A DNA stretch of 64,000 bases from Bradyrhizobium sp. Gha (GCF_900113735.1 NZ_FOQM01000012.1:106977-170976); one strand, 5' to 3'. Shown: positions 7,785 through 17,045, counted from the first letter of the stretch. Notes: a model not told the origin generated them from the sequence alone. Translations and numbers: made by a program.

Positions 7785-9071
7785 ATGCCGATCACAACAA
7801 CAAGGCGTCGTCTGCTCGCTGGATCCGCTGCCGCCCTCGCGCTGCCGGCCTTTGCCCGCGCACAAGGCGCGGTCAAGCCCCGCCTCACCGCAATCTCGCA
7901 ATGGTCCGCAGGCAGCGACGGTGCTGCGATCACCGCGCTCGGCAAGAAATTCGAGGAAAAAGGCGGCATCTGGCAGCACTCGCCGGTCCCCGGTTTCACC
8001 ACGGACATGATGAACAAGCTGCGTGCGCAGATCATCGCCGGCGATCCACCGGCCTGCTCGCAGCTCAAAGGCCCCGAGATCGCCGCCTGGTCGAAGATTG
8101 CTCCGACCGTCGATCTTGACGCCGTGGTCGCGGCTGCCGGCTACGAGAAGGTCGTCGCGCCAGACCTTGCCAAATTGCACAAGCCGGCGGGCAAATGGAT
8201 CGCGCTGCCGCTGCAGATCTACAGCACCAACATGCTGTTTCTCTCCAAGCGCGGGATGGACAAGGCCAAGGCCGACAAGGTCCCCGTCACCTGGGCTGAC
8301 TTCAACGACCTCGCCGAGAAAATGAAATCGGCCGGAATGAGCTACCCCATCGCCAACGGCGGTACCCGCGCCGACGATGGGCAGAAATTCGAGGCGTCAC
8401 TGGCCGGCATCAGCCCGACCGCATACCGCGCCGCCTGCATGAATCTCGACAAGAAGGCGCTGGAGGGCCCCGAGATGAAGGCGGCGTTCGCGCAGACGCG
8501 CAAGATCTCCGACTGGTGTGACCCCAATGTCGGCGTCCAACCCTATGCCAACAATTTGAAGCGCTTCGTCGACGGCGACATGGGCATGCTGATCATGGGC
8601 GGCTGGGCGCAGGGCGTGTTGAAAAACGCCGGCTTCAAGTTCGACGACTATGTCATCACCCCCGGCCCCAGCGACAACGGCAAGCCTGTCTTCCTCTTGA
8701 ATGCCGATGCCTTCATCTTCTGGCAACGCAAGGAGGCCGATCTCCAGGCCGGGCAGATGTTGATGGCACAGCTCGTGATGGATCCGGCCATCCAGACCAT
8801 GTATTCGCAGATCACGGGATCGATCCCCGTGCGCACCGATGTCGACCTGTCCGGCGAAGGTTGGTCGGATGGTCAACGGACAACCGCGGCCGCACTGAAG
8901 AATGCCATGGGCAACAATCAGGCCGTCCTGAGCCTCGCGCACAACATGGCCCAGGAAAACGGCCTGACCGCCGCGATGATCGACGTCATCACCGAATATG
9001 TGAAGAACAAGACGATCAAGCCGGACGAGGCCGTCAGCCGCCTCGCCGACGCCGTCGAGGGTGCACGTTGA
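7785..9071 (+). CDS. CUT1 sugar ABC transporter, substrate-binding protein
   Basis: Periplasmic solute-binding protein of family 1 (428 residues), which captures a sugar for the CUT1 importer encoded downstream. It begins with a twin-arginine-like export signal, TRRRLLAGSAAALALPAFA, ending near residue 26. Mature features include LPLQIYSTNMLFLSKRGMDK and the carboxy-terminal region that closes the cleft. The start has GGAG nine bases upstream. The stop overlaps the next gene's start (TTGA), so the transporter is translationally coupled. The overall shape resembles glucose/mannose-type binding proteins, but the substrate cannot be read from sequence. Confidence 0.9.
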   Translation: MPITTTRRRLLAGSAAALALPAFARAQGAVKPRLTAISQWSAGSDGAAITALGKKFEEKGGIWQHSPVPGFTTDMMNKLRAQIIAGDPPACSQLKGPEIAAWSKIAPTVDLDAVVAAAGYEKVVAPDLAKLHKPAGKWIALPLQIYSTNMLFLSKRGMDKAKADKVPVTWADFNDLAEKMKSAGMSYPIANGGTRADDGQKFEASLAGISPTAYRAACMNLDKKALEGPEMKAAFAQTRKISDWCDPNVGVQPYANNLKRFVDGDMGMLIMGGWAQGVLKNAGFKFDDYVITPGPSDNGKPVFLLNADAFIFWQRKEADLQAGQMLMAQLVMDPAIQTMYSQITGSIPVRTDVDLSGEGWSDGQRTTAAALKNAMGNNQAVLSLAHNMAQENGLTAAMIDVITEYVKNKTIKPDEAVSRLADAVEGAR

Positions 9072-9997
9072 CCGACATCGTCTCAACAGCAGCACGGCCG
9101 GGCCGGCCGGCGACCTCCGAGATGGTGCGCCGGCTGCCCGAATTTCTGATGATCTGGGTGCCGCTGCTGTTATCGGCAGCGCACCTCATCTCGTTTTCGA
9201 TCTGGACCATCTGGATTTCGTTCACGCCCTCCACCCTTGTTCCCGTGACGGGCTGGGTCGGTTTGCGCAACTACAATTCGGTCCTGGCGTCGCGAAACTG
9301 GCAGATCGCCTTCGACAATCTGCTGCTGTTCGGCACCGCTTTCGTGCTGCTCAGTTTGACGACCGGCCTCCTGCTCGCGATCCTGCTCGATCAGCGCATT
9401 CGCGGCGAGAACGTGCTGCGGACCATCTTTCTCTATCCGCTGGCGGTGTCGTTCGTCGTGACAGGCACGGTGTGGAGCTGGTTGCTCAATCCCGGCATCG
9501 GCATCGAGAAGCTTGCCCATGATCTCGGCTGGACCTCCTTCCACTTTGACTGGCTGGTCAACCGCGACATGGCGATCTGGACCATTGTCATCGCGGCGAT
9601 CTGGCAATCCTCGGGCTTTGCCATGGCCCTCTTCCTGGCCGGCCTCCGCTCCGTCGACTCCGATATCATCAAGGCGGCACAGATCGACGGTGCAGGGCCT
9701 GTCAGAACCTATTGGCGGGTCATCCTGCCGACGCTTTGGCCGATCACCGTCACGGTCATCGTGGTCCAGTTGCAGTTCGCGATCTCGGCCTTCGACCTCG
9801 TCCGCGCACTCACCAATGGCGGACCGGGAATCGCGACCCAGCTGCCGGCCCTCGTCGTCTACGATTTGATGTTCCAACGCAGCCAGCTCGGCCGCGGTGC
9901 GGCAGCGGCGGTGCTGATGTTGCTCATCCTTCTTGCAGTGCTGCTGCCCTATGCGGCGTGGCGCTACGTCCGGCAACGGCGGGCTGCCCATGCGTGA
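9068..9997 (+). CDS. CUT1 sugar ABC transporter permease (MalF-like)
   Basis: Inner-membrane permease of 309 residues with six predicted membrane helices, the first at FLMIWVPLLLSAAHLISFSI. The EAA loop that docks the ATPase reads DIIKAAQIDGAGPVRTYWRV near residue 205. A TTG start at 9068 is chosen because it overlaps the preceding TGA and has GAGG about seven bases upstream; ATG at 9122, 18 codons in, is the alternative. It overlaps the second permease by eight bases (ATGCGTGA), a sign of coupled translation of the two subunits. Confidence 0.9.
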   Translation: MTDIVSTAARPGRPATSEMVRRLPEFLMIWVPLLLSAAHLISFSIWTIWISFTPSTLVPVTGWVGLRNYNSVLASRNWQIAFDNLLLFGTAFVLLSLTTGLLLAILLDQRIRGENVLRTIFLYPLAVSFVVTGTVWSWLLNPGIGIEKLAHDLGWTSFHFDWLVNRDMAIWTIVIAAIWQSSGFAMALFLAGLRSVDSDIIKAAQIDGAGPVRTYWRVILPTLWPITVTVIVVQLQFAISAFDLVRALTNGGPGIATQLPALVVYDLMFQRSQLGRGAAAAVLMLLILLAVLLPYAAWRYVRQRRAAHA

Positions 9998-10847
9998 CCG
10001 AAGCTTCGCCCCGAGCCGGGCTCTGATCTATCTCGTCGTGACCTTGTTCGCGGCCGCCTATCTCGCGCCGCTGGTTGTCGTCGTCCTGAACTCCCTCCGG
10101 ACCAACGAGGAGATTGCGCAGAGCTCGATGATTGGCTGGCCGCAACACTGGGCCTTTGGCAATTATGCCATGGCCTGGAGCGGCTTTTGCGTCGCAGAGA
10201 CCTGCGCCGGCATCCGGCCGTACATGTTGAACTCGGCGCTGATCACGATCCCGGCGACGATCTTCTCCACCCTGCTCGGTGCCGTCGCGGGTTACGCCGT
10301 TTCCCTCTGGCGTTTTCGCGGCGATACCTGGATTTACGGCATCGTCACTCTCGGCCTCTTCCTGCCCCAGCAGATGCGCCTGTTGCCCTGGACCATCGTG
10401 CTGCGGGACATCGGGCTCATCAACACGCTGTCGGGTCTCGTGCTGATCCACACCATCCAGGGGCTCTCCTTCACGGTGCTGTTCTGCCGAAATTACTATG
10501 TGGCCATTCCGCACGAGTTGATCAGGGCCGCACGCATCGATGGCGCCGGCTTCTTCCGCATTTTCTGGCGTATCATCCTGCCGCTCTCTGCACCCATCCT
10601 GATCGTCACCGTGATCTGGCAGTTCACCCACATCTGGAACGAATTCCTCTACGGCGTGACCTTCACCACCGGCCAGCAGCAGCCCGTGACGGCCGCGCTG
10701 ATCGCGCTGTCCACCCCAGTCGCAGATATCCCCAAGCAAGGTGTGCAGAGCGCCGCGGTGATCATCGCAGCTCTGCCGACTTTGCTGATCTATCTGTTCG
10801 GCGGCAGGTATTTTGTACGCGGCCTCACTGCCGGGGCCGTGAAATGA
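9990..10847 (+). CDS. CUT1 sugar ABC transporter permease (MalG-like)
   Basis: Second permease, 285 residues, partner of the preceding subunit in the inner membrane. It shows a first helix ALIYLVVTLFAAAYLAPLVV, a typical periplasmic loop, and the EAA docking loop ELIRAARIDGAGFFRIFWRI near residue 190. The C-terminus (LFGGRYFVRGLTAGAVK) is the standard ending of MalG-like permeases. The ATG at 9990 is inside the end of the previous gene. The ATPase gene follows after ten bases. Confidence 0.92.
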   Translation: MRDRSFAPSRALIYLVVTLFAAAYLAPLVVVVLNSLRTNEEIAQSSMIGWPQHWAFGNYAMAWSGFCVAETCAGIRPYMLNSALITIPATIFSTLLGAVAGYAVSLWRFRGDTWIYGIVTLGLFLPQQMRLLPWTIVLRDIGLINTLSGLVLIHTIQGLSFTVLFCRNYYVAIPHELIRAARIDGAGFFRIFWRIILPLSAPILIVTVIWQFTHIWNEFLYGVTFTTGQQQPVTAALIALSTPVADIPKQGVQSAAVIIAALPTLLIYLFGGRYFVRGLTAGAVK

Positions 10848-10857
10848 TGGATGTGTC

Positions 10858-11973
10858 ATGGCAGCACTGAGCATTCGCGCCCTGTCCAAGCGCTACGCCA
10901 ATCTCGAGGTGCTCAAAGGCATCGACCTCGACATCGAGAGCGGCGAATTCACCGTGCTGGTAGGGCCGTCCGGCTGCGGCAAATCCACGCTGCTCAACAT
11001 CGTCGCCGGGCTCGATAGCGCGAGCGACGGCACGATCGAGATTGGCGGGCGCGTGGTCAATGATGTCCCGCCCAAGGACCGCGACATCGCCATGGTGTTC
11101 CAGTCCTATGCGCTCTATCCGTCGATGACGGTGCGCCAGAACATCACTTTCGGCATGGAATGCCGGGGAGTCGCCAAGGCGGAGCAGGAAAAGGCGCTGG
11201 CGAACGTGGCGAAGCTGCTCCAGATCGAACCGCTCCTTGGCCGCAAGCCGTCGCAACTGTCCGGCGGTCAGCGCCAGCGCGTCGCGATGGGTCGCGCGCT
11301 GGTGCGAGATCCCCTGCTCTTCCTGTTCGACGAGCCGCTCTCCAACCTCGATGCCAAGTTGCGCGTCGAGATGCGCATGGAGATCAAGCGGCTGCACCAG
11401 CGCATCGGCGCCACCATCATCTATGTCACCCACGACCAGATCGAGGCGATGACGATGGCGACACGCATCGCCGTGATGCATCGGGGCGTGGTGCAGCAAT
11501 TCGCCGATCCCGATACCGTGTACCGCTATCCGGCCAATCTGTTCGTCGCCCGTTTCATGGGCTCCCCGCCGATGAACACGATGCCGGCCCGGCTCGAGGC
11601 AGATAGCGGCGGGCCAGTGGTGGTGATCGGCGCCGGTCGGCCGGACGAGGTCCGTCTGCGCCTGCAAGGCTACGACGCGGCGCTGTCCTATGTCGGCCGC
11701 GAGGTGGTGCTCGGGATCAGGCCGGAATGCATCGCCGAAGGCGACCGGATGTTCTCCGGCGCCGCCGGCGCGCCCGTCGTCGTCACCGCGCCGGTCGAGA
11801 TGATCGAACCTACTGGTGCCGAGACCATCGTCCTGCTGCGGCTCGGCGGCGAGCCCGCGCAGGCGCGCATCTCGCCGGACATCCGCCCGACGCCGGGCGC
11901 TACGGCTTCCTTCGCGCTGGACACCCGCCGCATTTGCCTGTTCGACCCCGAGACGGAGCGACTGATCGCATGA
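10858..11973 (+). CDS. Sugar ABC transporter ATP-binding protein (MalK/UgpC-like)
   Basis: ATPase subunit of 371 residues that powers the importer. It has Walker A GPSGCGKST near residue 37, the Q-loop in MVFQSYALYPSMTV, the signature LSGGQRQRVAMGRAL, Walker B LLFLFDEPLSNLD and the H-loop IIYVTHDQIEAMTMA. The region after about residue 235 is the OB-like regulatory domain (TOBE) found in MalK-type proteins, with GIRPECI. Its last codons overlap the next gene through ATGA, so the dehydrogenase is part of the same operon. Confidence 0.93.
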   Translation: MAALSIRALSKRYANLEVLKGIDLDIESGEFTVLVGPSGCGKSTLLNIVAGLDSASDGTIEIGGRVVNDVPPKDRDIAMVFQSYALYPSMTVRQNITFGMECRGVAKAEQEKALANVAKLLQIEPLLGRKPSQLSGGQRQRVAMGRALVRDPLLFLFDEPLSNLDAKLRVEMRMEIKRLHQRIGATIIYVTHDQIEAMTMATRIAVMHRGVVQQFADPDTVYRYPANLFVARFMGSPPMNTMPARLEADSGGPVVVIGAGRPDEVRLRLQGYDAALSYVGREVVLGIRPECIAEGDRMFSGAAGAPVVVTAPVEMIEPTGAETIVLLRLGGEPAQARISPDIRPTPGATASFALDTRRICLFDPETERLIA

Positions 11974-12737
11974 CCAAGACGAACTATGCCGACCTCGCGG
12001 ACCGCGTGGTGGTGATAACAGGAGGCGCCAGCGGCATTGGCGCTGCCTTCGTGCGCGCTTTCGCCGGCCAGGGTTCCCGCGTCGCTTTCCTCGACATCGA
12101 CGCGCAGGCAGGCGAAGCATTGGCGCAGGAGGTGACGAAGGATTCCGGTACGGCACCGCTGTTCGTGCCCTGCGACCTCATGGACATCGAAGCCTTGCGC
12201 GCCGCCTTGACGAAAGTCCACGCATCGCTCGGCGATGCCGCGATCCTCGTCAACAACGCCGCCAATGACCAGCGCCAGGTGTTGGCGGACGTGACACCGG
12301 CGGACTTCGACTGGATGATCGGCGTCAACCTCAAGCACGTGTTCTTTGCAGCACAGGCGGTGGTGCCGCAGATGCAGGCGCGCGGCGGCGGGTCGATCAT
12401 CAACATGTCGTCGATCGCGTGGATGCGCGGCGCACCGGCGCTGCCGGTCTATGCGGCCGCCAAGGCGGCAATCGTCGGCTTCACCAATTCGCTCGGACGC
12501 CGCTTCGGCGCCGACCGCATCCGCGTCAACGCGATCGCGCCGGGGATGGTGATCACCGAGCGGCAGCGGAAGCTGTGGTATCCGGACGAGCGGCAGATCG
12601 TCGAGATGCGCGCACGCCAGGCCATTCCCGATGCGGTGACGCCCGAGGATATCGCCAACATGGCGCTGTACCTCGCCTCCGACGCGAGCCAGCGCATCAG
12701 CTGCCAGTGTTTTCGTGTCGACGCGGGCCTTGCCTGA
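11970..12737 (+). CDS. Short-chain dehydrogenase/reductase, probable sugar dehydrogenase
   Basis: Classical SDR of 255 residues with every family hallmark: TGGASGIG for NAD(P) binding near residue 18, NNAAND, the catalytic Ser in INMSSIAW, and YAAAK for the Tyr/Lys pair near residue 155. The acidic residue in FLDIDAQAG after the second strand suggests NAD preference. Its start overlaps the ATPase stop (ATGA), which ties it to the sugar transporter. The plausible job is oxidation of the imported sugar at C1, as in galactose, fucose or arabinose dehydrogenases; the exact substrate is unknown. Confidence 0.88.
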   Translation: MTKTNYADLADRVVVITGGASGIGAAFVRAFAGQGSRVAFLDIDAQAGEALAQEVTKDSGTAPLFVPCDLMDIEALRAALTKVHASLGDAAILVNNAANDQRQVLADVTPADFDWMIGVNLKHVFFAAQAVVPQMQARGGGSIINMSSIAWMRGAPALPVYAAAKAAIVGFTNSLGRRFGADRIRVNAIAPGMVITERQRKLWYPDERQIVEMRARQAIPDAVTPEDIANMALYLASDASQRISCQCFRVDAGLA

Positions 12738-12738
12738 G

Positions 12739-12765
12739 GAGTGCCCGGTTCAAGCCCGGGCACTC
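12739..12765. terminator. Hairpin after the sugar operon, possible terminator
   Basis: Arms GAGTGCCCGG and CCGGGCACTC form ten pairs around a seven-base loop, beginning two bases after the dehydrogenase stop. No T run follows, so termination is plausible but not assured. It separates two convergent genes. Confidence 0.5.
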
Positions 12766-12798
12766 GCGTGTCTGGAAAGAACCCGCTCCCGCTTGCGA

Positions 12799-13599
12799 CT
12801 ACGCAGCTAGTGCTTCCTTGGTGAGCGTCCAAGCCTGGTTGAGCTTCGTGGCGCGCCGATCGAAGTCTGCCTTCACCTCGGCAATGCGGCTGCTGATGCG
12901 ACGCCTGGCCCGATCGCTTGCCTGTTTGGCCTGATCGGTCAGTGACTGCACCTTTGCATCCGTTTCAGCCTTGGCTTGGTCGAGCCGCTTCTTCGCCTGC
13001 TCTTGCACCGTCTTGATCTGAGTCTTGACCTGCTCGATATCCTTCTGGATGGCCGCGCGACTCTCGGCGGCGGAGTGGTTGAAATCATCCTGCAAGGCCT
13101 TCAACTCTGCCTGGAAAGCCGCACTTTCCCGCACGAGCTGATCCTCAATGACTTCCGAGCGCAACCGCCGGAAAATGGTCCCGTCGAGCTTGTGCAAGCG
13201 CGTATCCACCGGGGTCGTCCAAGTTTCCTCGACGTCCGCCAGCACGGCCGCCTTTCCAGGCGAAAGCTCTTTCGCGACCTCATCGAGGAAAGTCGCACTG
13301 ATCCCGGTGCTATCCAGATCGAACAGCAATCCGCCGAGGCCGCCAAGAGATGCGCCAATTGCCAGTCCCGCAGGGCCCGCCAGAAGTCCGATCAGGCTGC
13401 CCGTCAGGAGTCCGATCGCGGTCCCCACCGGCCCCTGGTCAGCGGCCTGCTTGACCTCGATCTTTCCCGCCTTGTCCTTCACAATCACGGCCGATGCATA
13501 GAGCGTGACGTCACCCTCGCGATGAAGCTCCCGCAAGGCACTGAGACCCTCGAAGGCTGACGATTCAGTTTCGAAAACTGCAATCAGCATCTTGTTCAT
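12799..13599 (-). CDS. DUF1269-family protein with long coiled-coil tail
   Basis: 266 residues. The first half follows DUF1269: a beta-alpha start (MLIAVFETESSAFEGLSALR), AVIVKDKAGKIEVKQAADQG, then a glycine/alanine-rich hydrophobic hairpin GLLTGSLIGLLAGPAGLAIG that could insert in the membrane. From about residue 165 the sequence is a charged, heptad-like helix rich in K, Q, A and D (ALQDDFNHSAAES onward), likely a coiled coil or an apolipoprotein-like helix. The function of DUF1269 is unknown. It converges on the sugar operon and has about 500 bases of open DNA upstream with a candidate FixK site. Confidence 0.8.
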   Translation of the reverse strand: MNKMLIAVFETESSAFEGLSALRELHREGDVTLYASAVIVKDKAGKIEVKQAADQGPVGTAIGLLTGSLIGLLAGPAGLAIGASLGGLGGLLFDLDSTGISATFLDEVAKELSPGKAAVLADVEETWTTPVDTRLHKLDGTIFRRLRSEVIEDQLVRESAAFQAELKALQDDFNHSAAESRAAIQKDIEQVKTQIKTVQEQAKKRLDQAKAETDAKVQSLTDQAKQASDRARRRISSRIAEVKADFDRRATKLNQAWTLTKEALAA

Positions 13600-14094
13600 G
13601 ACAGTCCTCTCGTTTGGCGTTGAAATTCAGGATCGATCTTCGGATCGCTCAGTTGCGACAAGCCCAACCACGAGTATTTCTTTGGCGATCGATGGTCGCC
13701 GATTGGCACTCACGGTTGCTTGTTGCTTGTCGGTCAGCGCGGAACTTGAAGGATCTCACAAGCTTCCTCCACTCCAGCGAGGCGACTGACGCCGGCAAAG
13801 CAGATACCGAAAACTCTTTCATCATGCCTTCACTGGCGACTACTCGCCTTGATGTGGGTCAATCCGAGGGATCATGCGAGCGCGTCGTGACGAAGCCCTC
13901 GGCGAGAACCAGCAACCCCGCGCGGCAAGATGAAAGGTGACACGGGCATTAGCTGATTGAAGCACGATGACATTCAAATGAACCATCGTTGGGCTTGGGC
14001 TTGTTGTTCAAGCAAGATCGGAAAACCGTTTGCACCGTTCCGGATCGTGCTTTAGCGGCGGCGCGCGGCACGATCGGCAGGGCCGTATGAGCGC
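13600..14094. other. Gene-free interval between DUF1269 and lpxB
   Basis: About 495 bases with no reading frame that looks like protein and no clear RNA gene. It holds the FNR/FixK-like site at 13849-13862 and the upstream region of the DUF1269 gene. The lpxB end (14095) has no obvious terminator hairpin here. Confidence 0.5.
13849..13862. promoter_or_regulatory. Candidate FixK/FNR-type binding site
   Basis: TTGATGTGGGTCAA fits the TTGA-N6-TCAA pattern bound by rhizobial FixK2 and related CRP/FNR regulators of low-oxygen genes. It is about 250 bases upstream of the DUF1269 start, so a long leader would be needed; chance occurrence is possible. Confidence 0.35.
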
Positions 14095-15288
14095 CTATGA
14101 GTGTGTGCCCTGGCTCGCGCGCCCCTTCCGCATCGTCGCGAGCACGATGTCGGCGGCGAGCACGCTCGGCGATTTGTTGCCTGTCGACATGATGGTGTCG
14201 AGCTGCGCGAAGGCCTCGAGCTGCTGCCTGCGCAACGGCGTGTCCGTCAGCACCTCGGACAGCGCGGCTGCGAGCTTCTCCGGCGTGCAGTCTTCCTGCA
14301 AATATTCGGGGATCACGTCCTTGCCGATCACGAGGTTGGCGAGGATCACCGACGAGACCTGGATTGCGCGGCGCAGGATGAAGGCCTCCATGGCGCCGAC
14401 GCGATAGGCCGTCACCATTGGAATGCCTGACAGCGCAAGCTCCAGCGTCACGGTGCCCGACTTCGCCAGCGCGGCGCGCGCAATCCGGAATGCAGCACGC
14501 TTCTCGGTTTCGCCGACTGCGATCCGCGGCTTGACCGGCCAGTTCGCCACACCCTCGCGGATCGTGGCTTCGAGATGCGGCATGGTCGGCAACATCAATT
14601 CGAACGCAACGCCCGCGGCCTGCAGCCGGCCAAGTGCCCTGCCGAACACGTCGAGATGATGCCGGATCTCGCTGCGACGGCTGCCAGGCAGCACCAAGAG
14701 AACCGGCGGCTCGCTGTCACGGCGGCGCCGCTCCTCGGCGTCAGGCCGCAGCGACGGCAATTGCTCGATCAGGGGATGGCCGACATAGCTGCACGGCGGC
14801 CCCTTCAGCTTGCGGTATTCCTCCGGCTCGAACGGCAGCAGACCGAGCACGTGATCGACATAGCCGAGCATGACGCGCGCCCGACCCGGCCGCCAGGCCC
14901 AGACTGAGGGCGAGACGTAATCGATCACAGGGATCGACGGGTTCTTTGCGCGCACGCGGCGGGCAACACGATGGGTGAAGTCGGGACTGTCGATGATGAC
15001 GAGGGCATCGGGTGCTGCGTCCGTCACGGCATCGGCGGTCTCGCGGATCAGCCGCAGGATTTTCGGCAGCTGCTGCACCACCGCGGCGAGGCCGACGATC
15101 GAGAGCTCGTCGATGGGAAACAGCGTCTGGAGCCCTTCGCGCGCCATGGTGTGGCCGCCGACGCCTTCGAACTGGATTGCATCGCCGAGGCGCTGGCGCA
15201 GCACTTTCATCAGCGCCGAGCCGAGCCGGTCGCCGGATTCCTCCGTCGCGATGAGAAAGATCTTCCTGATGGGATCACGCGTCTGCAT
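14095..15288 (-). CDS. lpxB: Lipid-A-disaccharide synthase
   Basis: Glycosyltransferase of family 19, 397 residues, which joins UDP-diacylglucosamine to lipid X to make the lipid A disaccharide at the inner face of the inner membrane. Recognisable are the N-terminal IFLIATEESGDRLGSALM, the FEGVGGHTMAREGLQTLFP segment, IDSPDFTHRVARRVR, YVSPSVWAWRPGR and GLLPFEPEEYRKL. It is the last gene of the minus-strand envelope run, and its start overlaps the lpxI stop (TGATG), which implies coupled translation. Confidence 0.96.
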   Translation of the reverse strand: MQTRDPIRKIFLIATEESGDRLGSALMKVLRQRLGDAIQFEGVGGHTMAREGLQTLFPIDELSIVGLAAVVQQLPKILRLIRETADAVTDAAPDALVIIDSPDFTHRVARRVRAKNPSIPVIDYVSPSVWAWRPGRARVMLGYVDHVLGLLPFEPEEYRKLKGPPCSYVGHPLIEQLPSLRPDAEERRRRDSEPPVLLVLPGSRRSEIRHHLDVFGRALGRLQAAGVAFELMLPTMPHLEATIREGVANWPVKPRIAVGETEKRAAFRIARAALAKSGTVTLELALSGIPMVTAYRVGAMEAFILRRAIQVSSVILANLVIGKDVIPEYLQEDCTPEKLAAALSEVLTDTPLRRQQLEAFAQLDTIMSTGNKSPSVLAADIVLATMRKGRASQGTHS

Positions 15289-16157
15289 CAGGCGGGCAGC
15301 CCGACGACGAAGAGATATTTGGCGTCGGCAAGCCCGATCATCGCCTGCGGCTCGGCGGCGATGGTGTTGCCGGCGATGACGGCGACACCGGCAAGGCCGG
15401 CCTTGGCGACGCCCTCGATCGTGCGAGGACCGATCGTCGGCAGATCGAATCGCAGATCCTGCCCGCTCTTCGGCGCCTTCACCAGCGCGCCACGCCCCGC
15501 AGCCGCGCGGATGCGGCCCTCCTCGCGGAGGCGCGCCACGCGCGCCAGCAGCGCATCGGTGCCTTCGATGTCCTCGACCGCCACCACGTGGCCATCGATC
15601 ACGACCGCGGCCTGGCCGATGTCGAACGGCCCAAGGGCGGTCAGCACCGCGCGCCCGCGTTCGATGTCGGCCTTGACGTTATCGGCCGGCCAGGCGCGCG
15701 TGATGCAGCCCTCGGGCATCAAGAGGTCGGGCGCAACGTCCTTGATGCCGACCATGCGAAAACCGTCCTGCTCGAGGATCCGCCCGACACCGGACAGCAG
15801 GTGATCGTCGCCGCCGCGAAAGGCGCGGATGACGTTGCCGAGCAATCGCAGCGTCTTGATGTCGAAGCGGATCTCGGAGAGCGAGGGGCGCACCAGCGTA
15901 CCGATGAAGATCAGGTCGCGGCAGCCCTCCTCGCGGAACAACCGCATGGCGCGGCCGAGCTGGCCGACCGAGATCCAGCGGTGACGAAATTTTTCGACCT
16001 GCCTCGGGTCACAGGCGCCACGCAGGGGAAACAGGACCGGCGTGATGCCACGCGCGGCGAGCGACTCGGCGACTGCGAATGGCATGGCGCCACCGCCCGC
16101 GACCACGCCGACCGGTGAAGAAGCCTGTGAAGCCGCCGATGTCATGTCCGCGGCCAT
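15288..16157 (-). CDS. lpxI: UDP-2,3-diacylglucosamine pyrophosphatase LpxI
   Basis: LpxI-type (DUF1009) enzyme of about 289 residues, which cleaves UDP-2,3-diacylglucosamine to lipid X and UMP. Alphaproteobacteria use it in place of the unrelated LpxH. The N-terminus reads VGVVAGGGAMPFAVAESLAA; later come GRAMRLFREEGCRDLIFIG, FRGGDDHLLSGVGRILEQDG and KAPKSGQDLRFDLPTIGPRT, which contain the conserved catalytic region. ATG at 16157 leaves seven bases after lpxA; ATG at 16145 (MTSAASQ) is an equally possible start. It sits between lpxA and lpxB, as usual in this group. Confidence 0.94.
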   Translation of the reverse strand: MAADMTSAASQASSPVGVVAGGGAMPFAVAESLAARGITPVLFPLRGACDPRQVEKFRHRWISVGQLGRAMRLFREEGCRDLIFIGTLVRPSLSEIRFDIKTLRLLGNVIRAFRGGDDHLLSGVGRILEQDGFRMVGIKDVAPDLLMPEGCITRAWPADNVKADIERGRAVLTALGPFDIGQAAVVIDGHVVAVEDIEGTDALLARVARLREEGRIRAAAGRGALVKAPKSGQDLRFDLPTIGPRTIEGVAKAGLAGVAVIAGNTIAAEPQAMIGLADAKYLFVVGLPA

Positions 16158-16164
16158 GCCGGCG

Positions 16165-16956
16165 TCACTTCTCGATGGCCGGAAGGCAGAGCGGGCGCTT
16201 GCCCTTGCCGATGAAGCCGAGGATCTCGGCGATCGCGGGATCATCGCCCTCAAGCGGCTGCACTGCCTCCAGGCGCTCGGCGAACGTGCCGGAGCCGTGG
16301 AAGAGCTTTTGATAGAATGCGCGCACTGTCGCAAGCCGCTGCCTGGTGAACTTGCGCCGCTTCATGCCGATCAGATTGAGGCTCTCCAGCACCGCGTACT
16401 GGCCATTGGCGAGCCCGTACGGGATGATGTCATCGCGCACGCCCGAGAGGCCGCCGACCATCACATAGGAGCCGATTCGCGTGAACTGGTGTACCGCCGA
16501 GAGCCCGCCGATATAAACGGCGTCGCCGATCTCGCAATGGCCGCCGAGCGTTGCCGAGGTCGCGAAGATGGCGTTGTCGCCGACGATGCAGTCATGGCCG
16601 ACATGGCTGTTGTTCATGAAGTAGCCGTGATTGCCGACGCGCGTCTTGCCGCCGCCCTTGACGGTGCCGACATTCATCGTCGCGCCTTCACGGATGATGT
16701 TGCCGGAACCGATCTCGAGCGTCGTCGGTTCGCCCTTGTAGCTGAGATCCTGCGGCGCGCCGCCGAGCACGGCGAACGGCGAGATCACGCAGGCGTCTCC
16801 GACCGAGCTATGGCCGATGATTGTGACCTGTCCGATCAGCTTGCAATTGGCCCCGATCCGGACGTTGCGGCCGATGATGCAGAAGGGCCCGATCTCGGTG
16901 CCTTCGCCGATCACAGCGCCGTCTTCCACCCGCGCGGTGGGGTCGATCTTACTCAT
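16165..16956 (-). CDS. lpxA: UDP-N-acetylglucosamine acyltransferase
   Basis: First enzyme of lipid A synthesis, transferring a 3-hydroxyacyl chain from acyl carrier protein to UDP-GlcNAc O-3; 263 residues. The N-terminal two thirds are hexapeptide repeats (VEDGAVIGEGTEIGPFCIIG and onward) forming a left-handed beta helix. The catalytic histidine lies in VGNHGYFMNNSHVGHDCIVG near residue 120. The C-terminal helical part starts with IGMKRRKFTRQRL. The ATG at 16956 is used rather than an adjacent upstream TTG. A gap of about 170 bases with a repeat separates it from fabZ. Confidence 0.97.
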   Translation of the reverse strand: MSKIDPTARVEDGAVIGEGTEIGPFCIIGRNVRIGANCKLIGQVTIIGHSSVGDACVISPFAVLGGAPQDLSYKGEPTTLEIGSGNIIREGATMNVGTVKGGGKTRVGNHGYFMNNSHVGHDCIVGDNAIFATSATLGGHCEIGDAVYIGGLSAVHQFTRIGSYVMVGGLSGVRDDIIPYGLANGQYAVLESLNLIGMKRRKFTRQRLATVRAFYQKLFHGSGTFAERLEAVQPLEGDDPAIAEILGFIGKGKRPLCLPAIEK

Positions 16957-17045
16957 CAAGAAGGTCTGGCTATGTGTTGAAGTTACTCGGCTTTCCGGTG
17001 GTTAGCGCGACTGCGCCCGATCTGTCCAGTGGAAGCCAATAGGGA

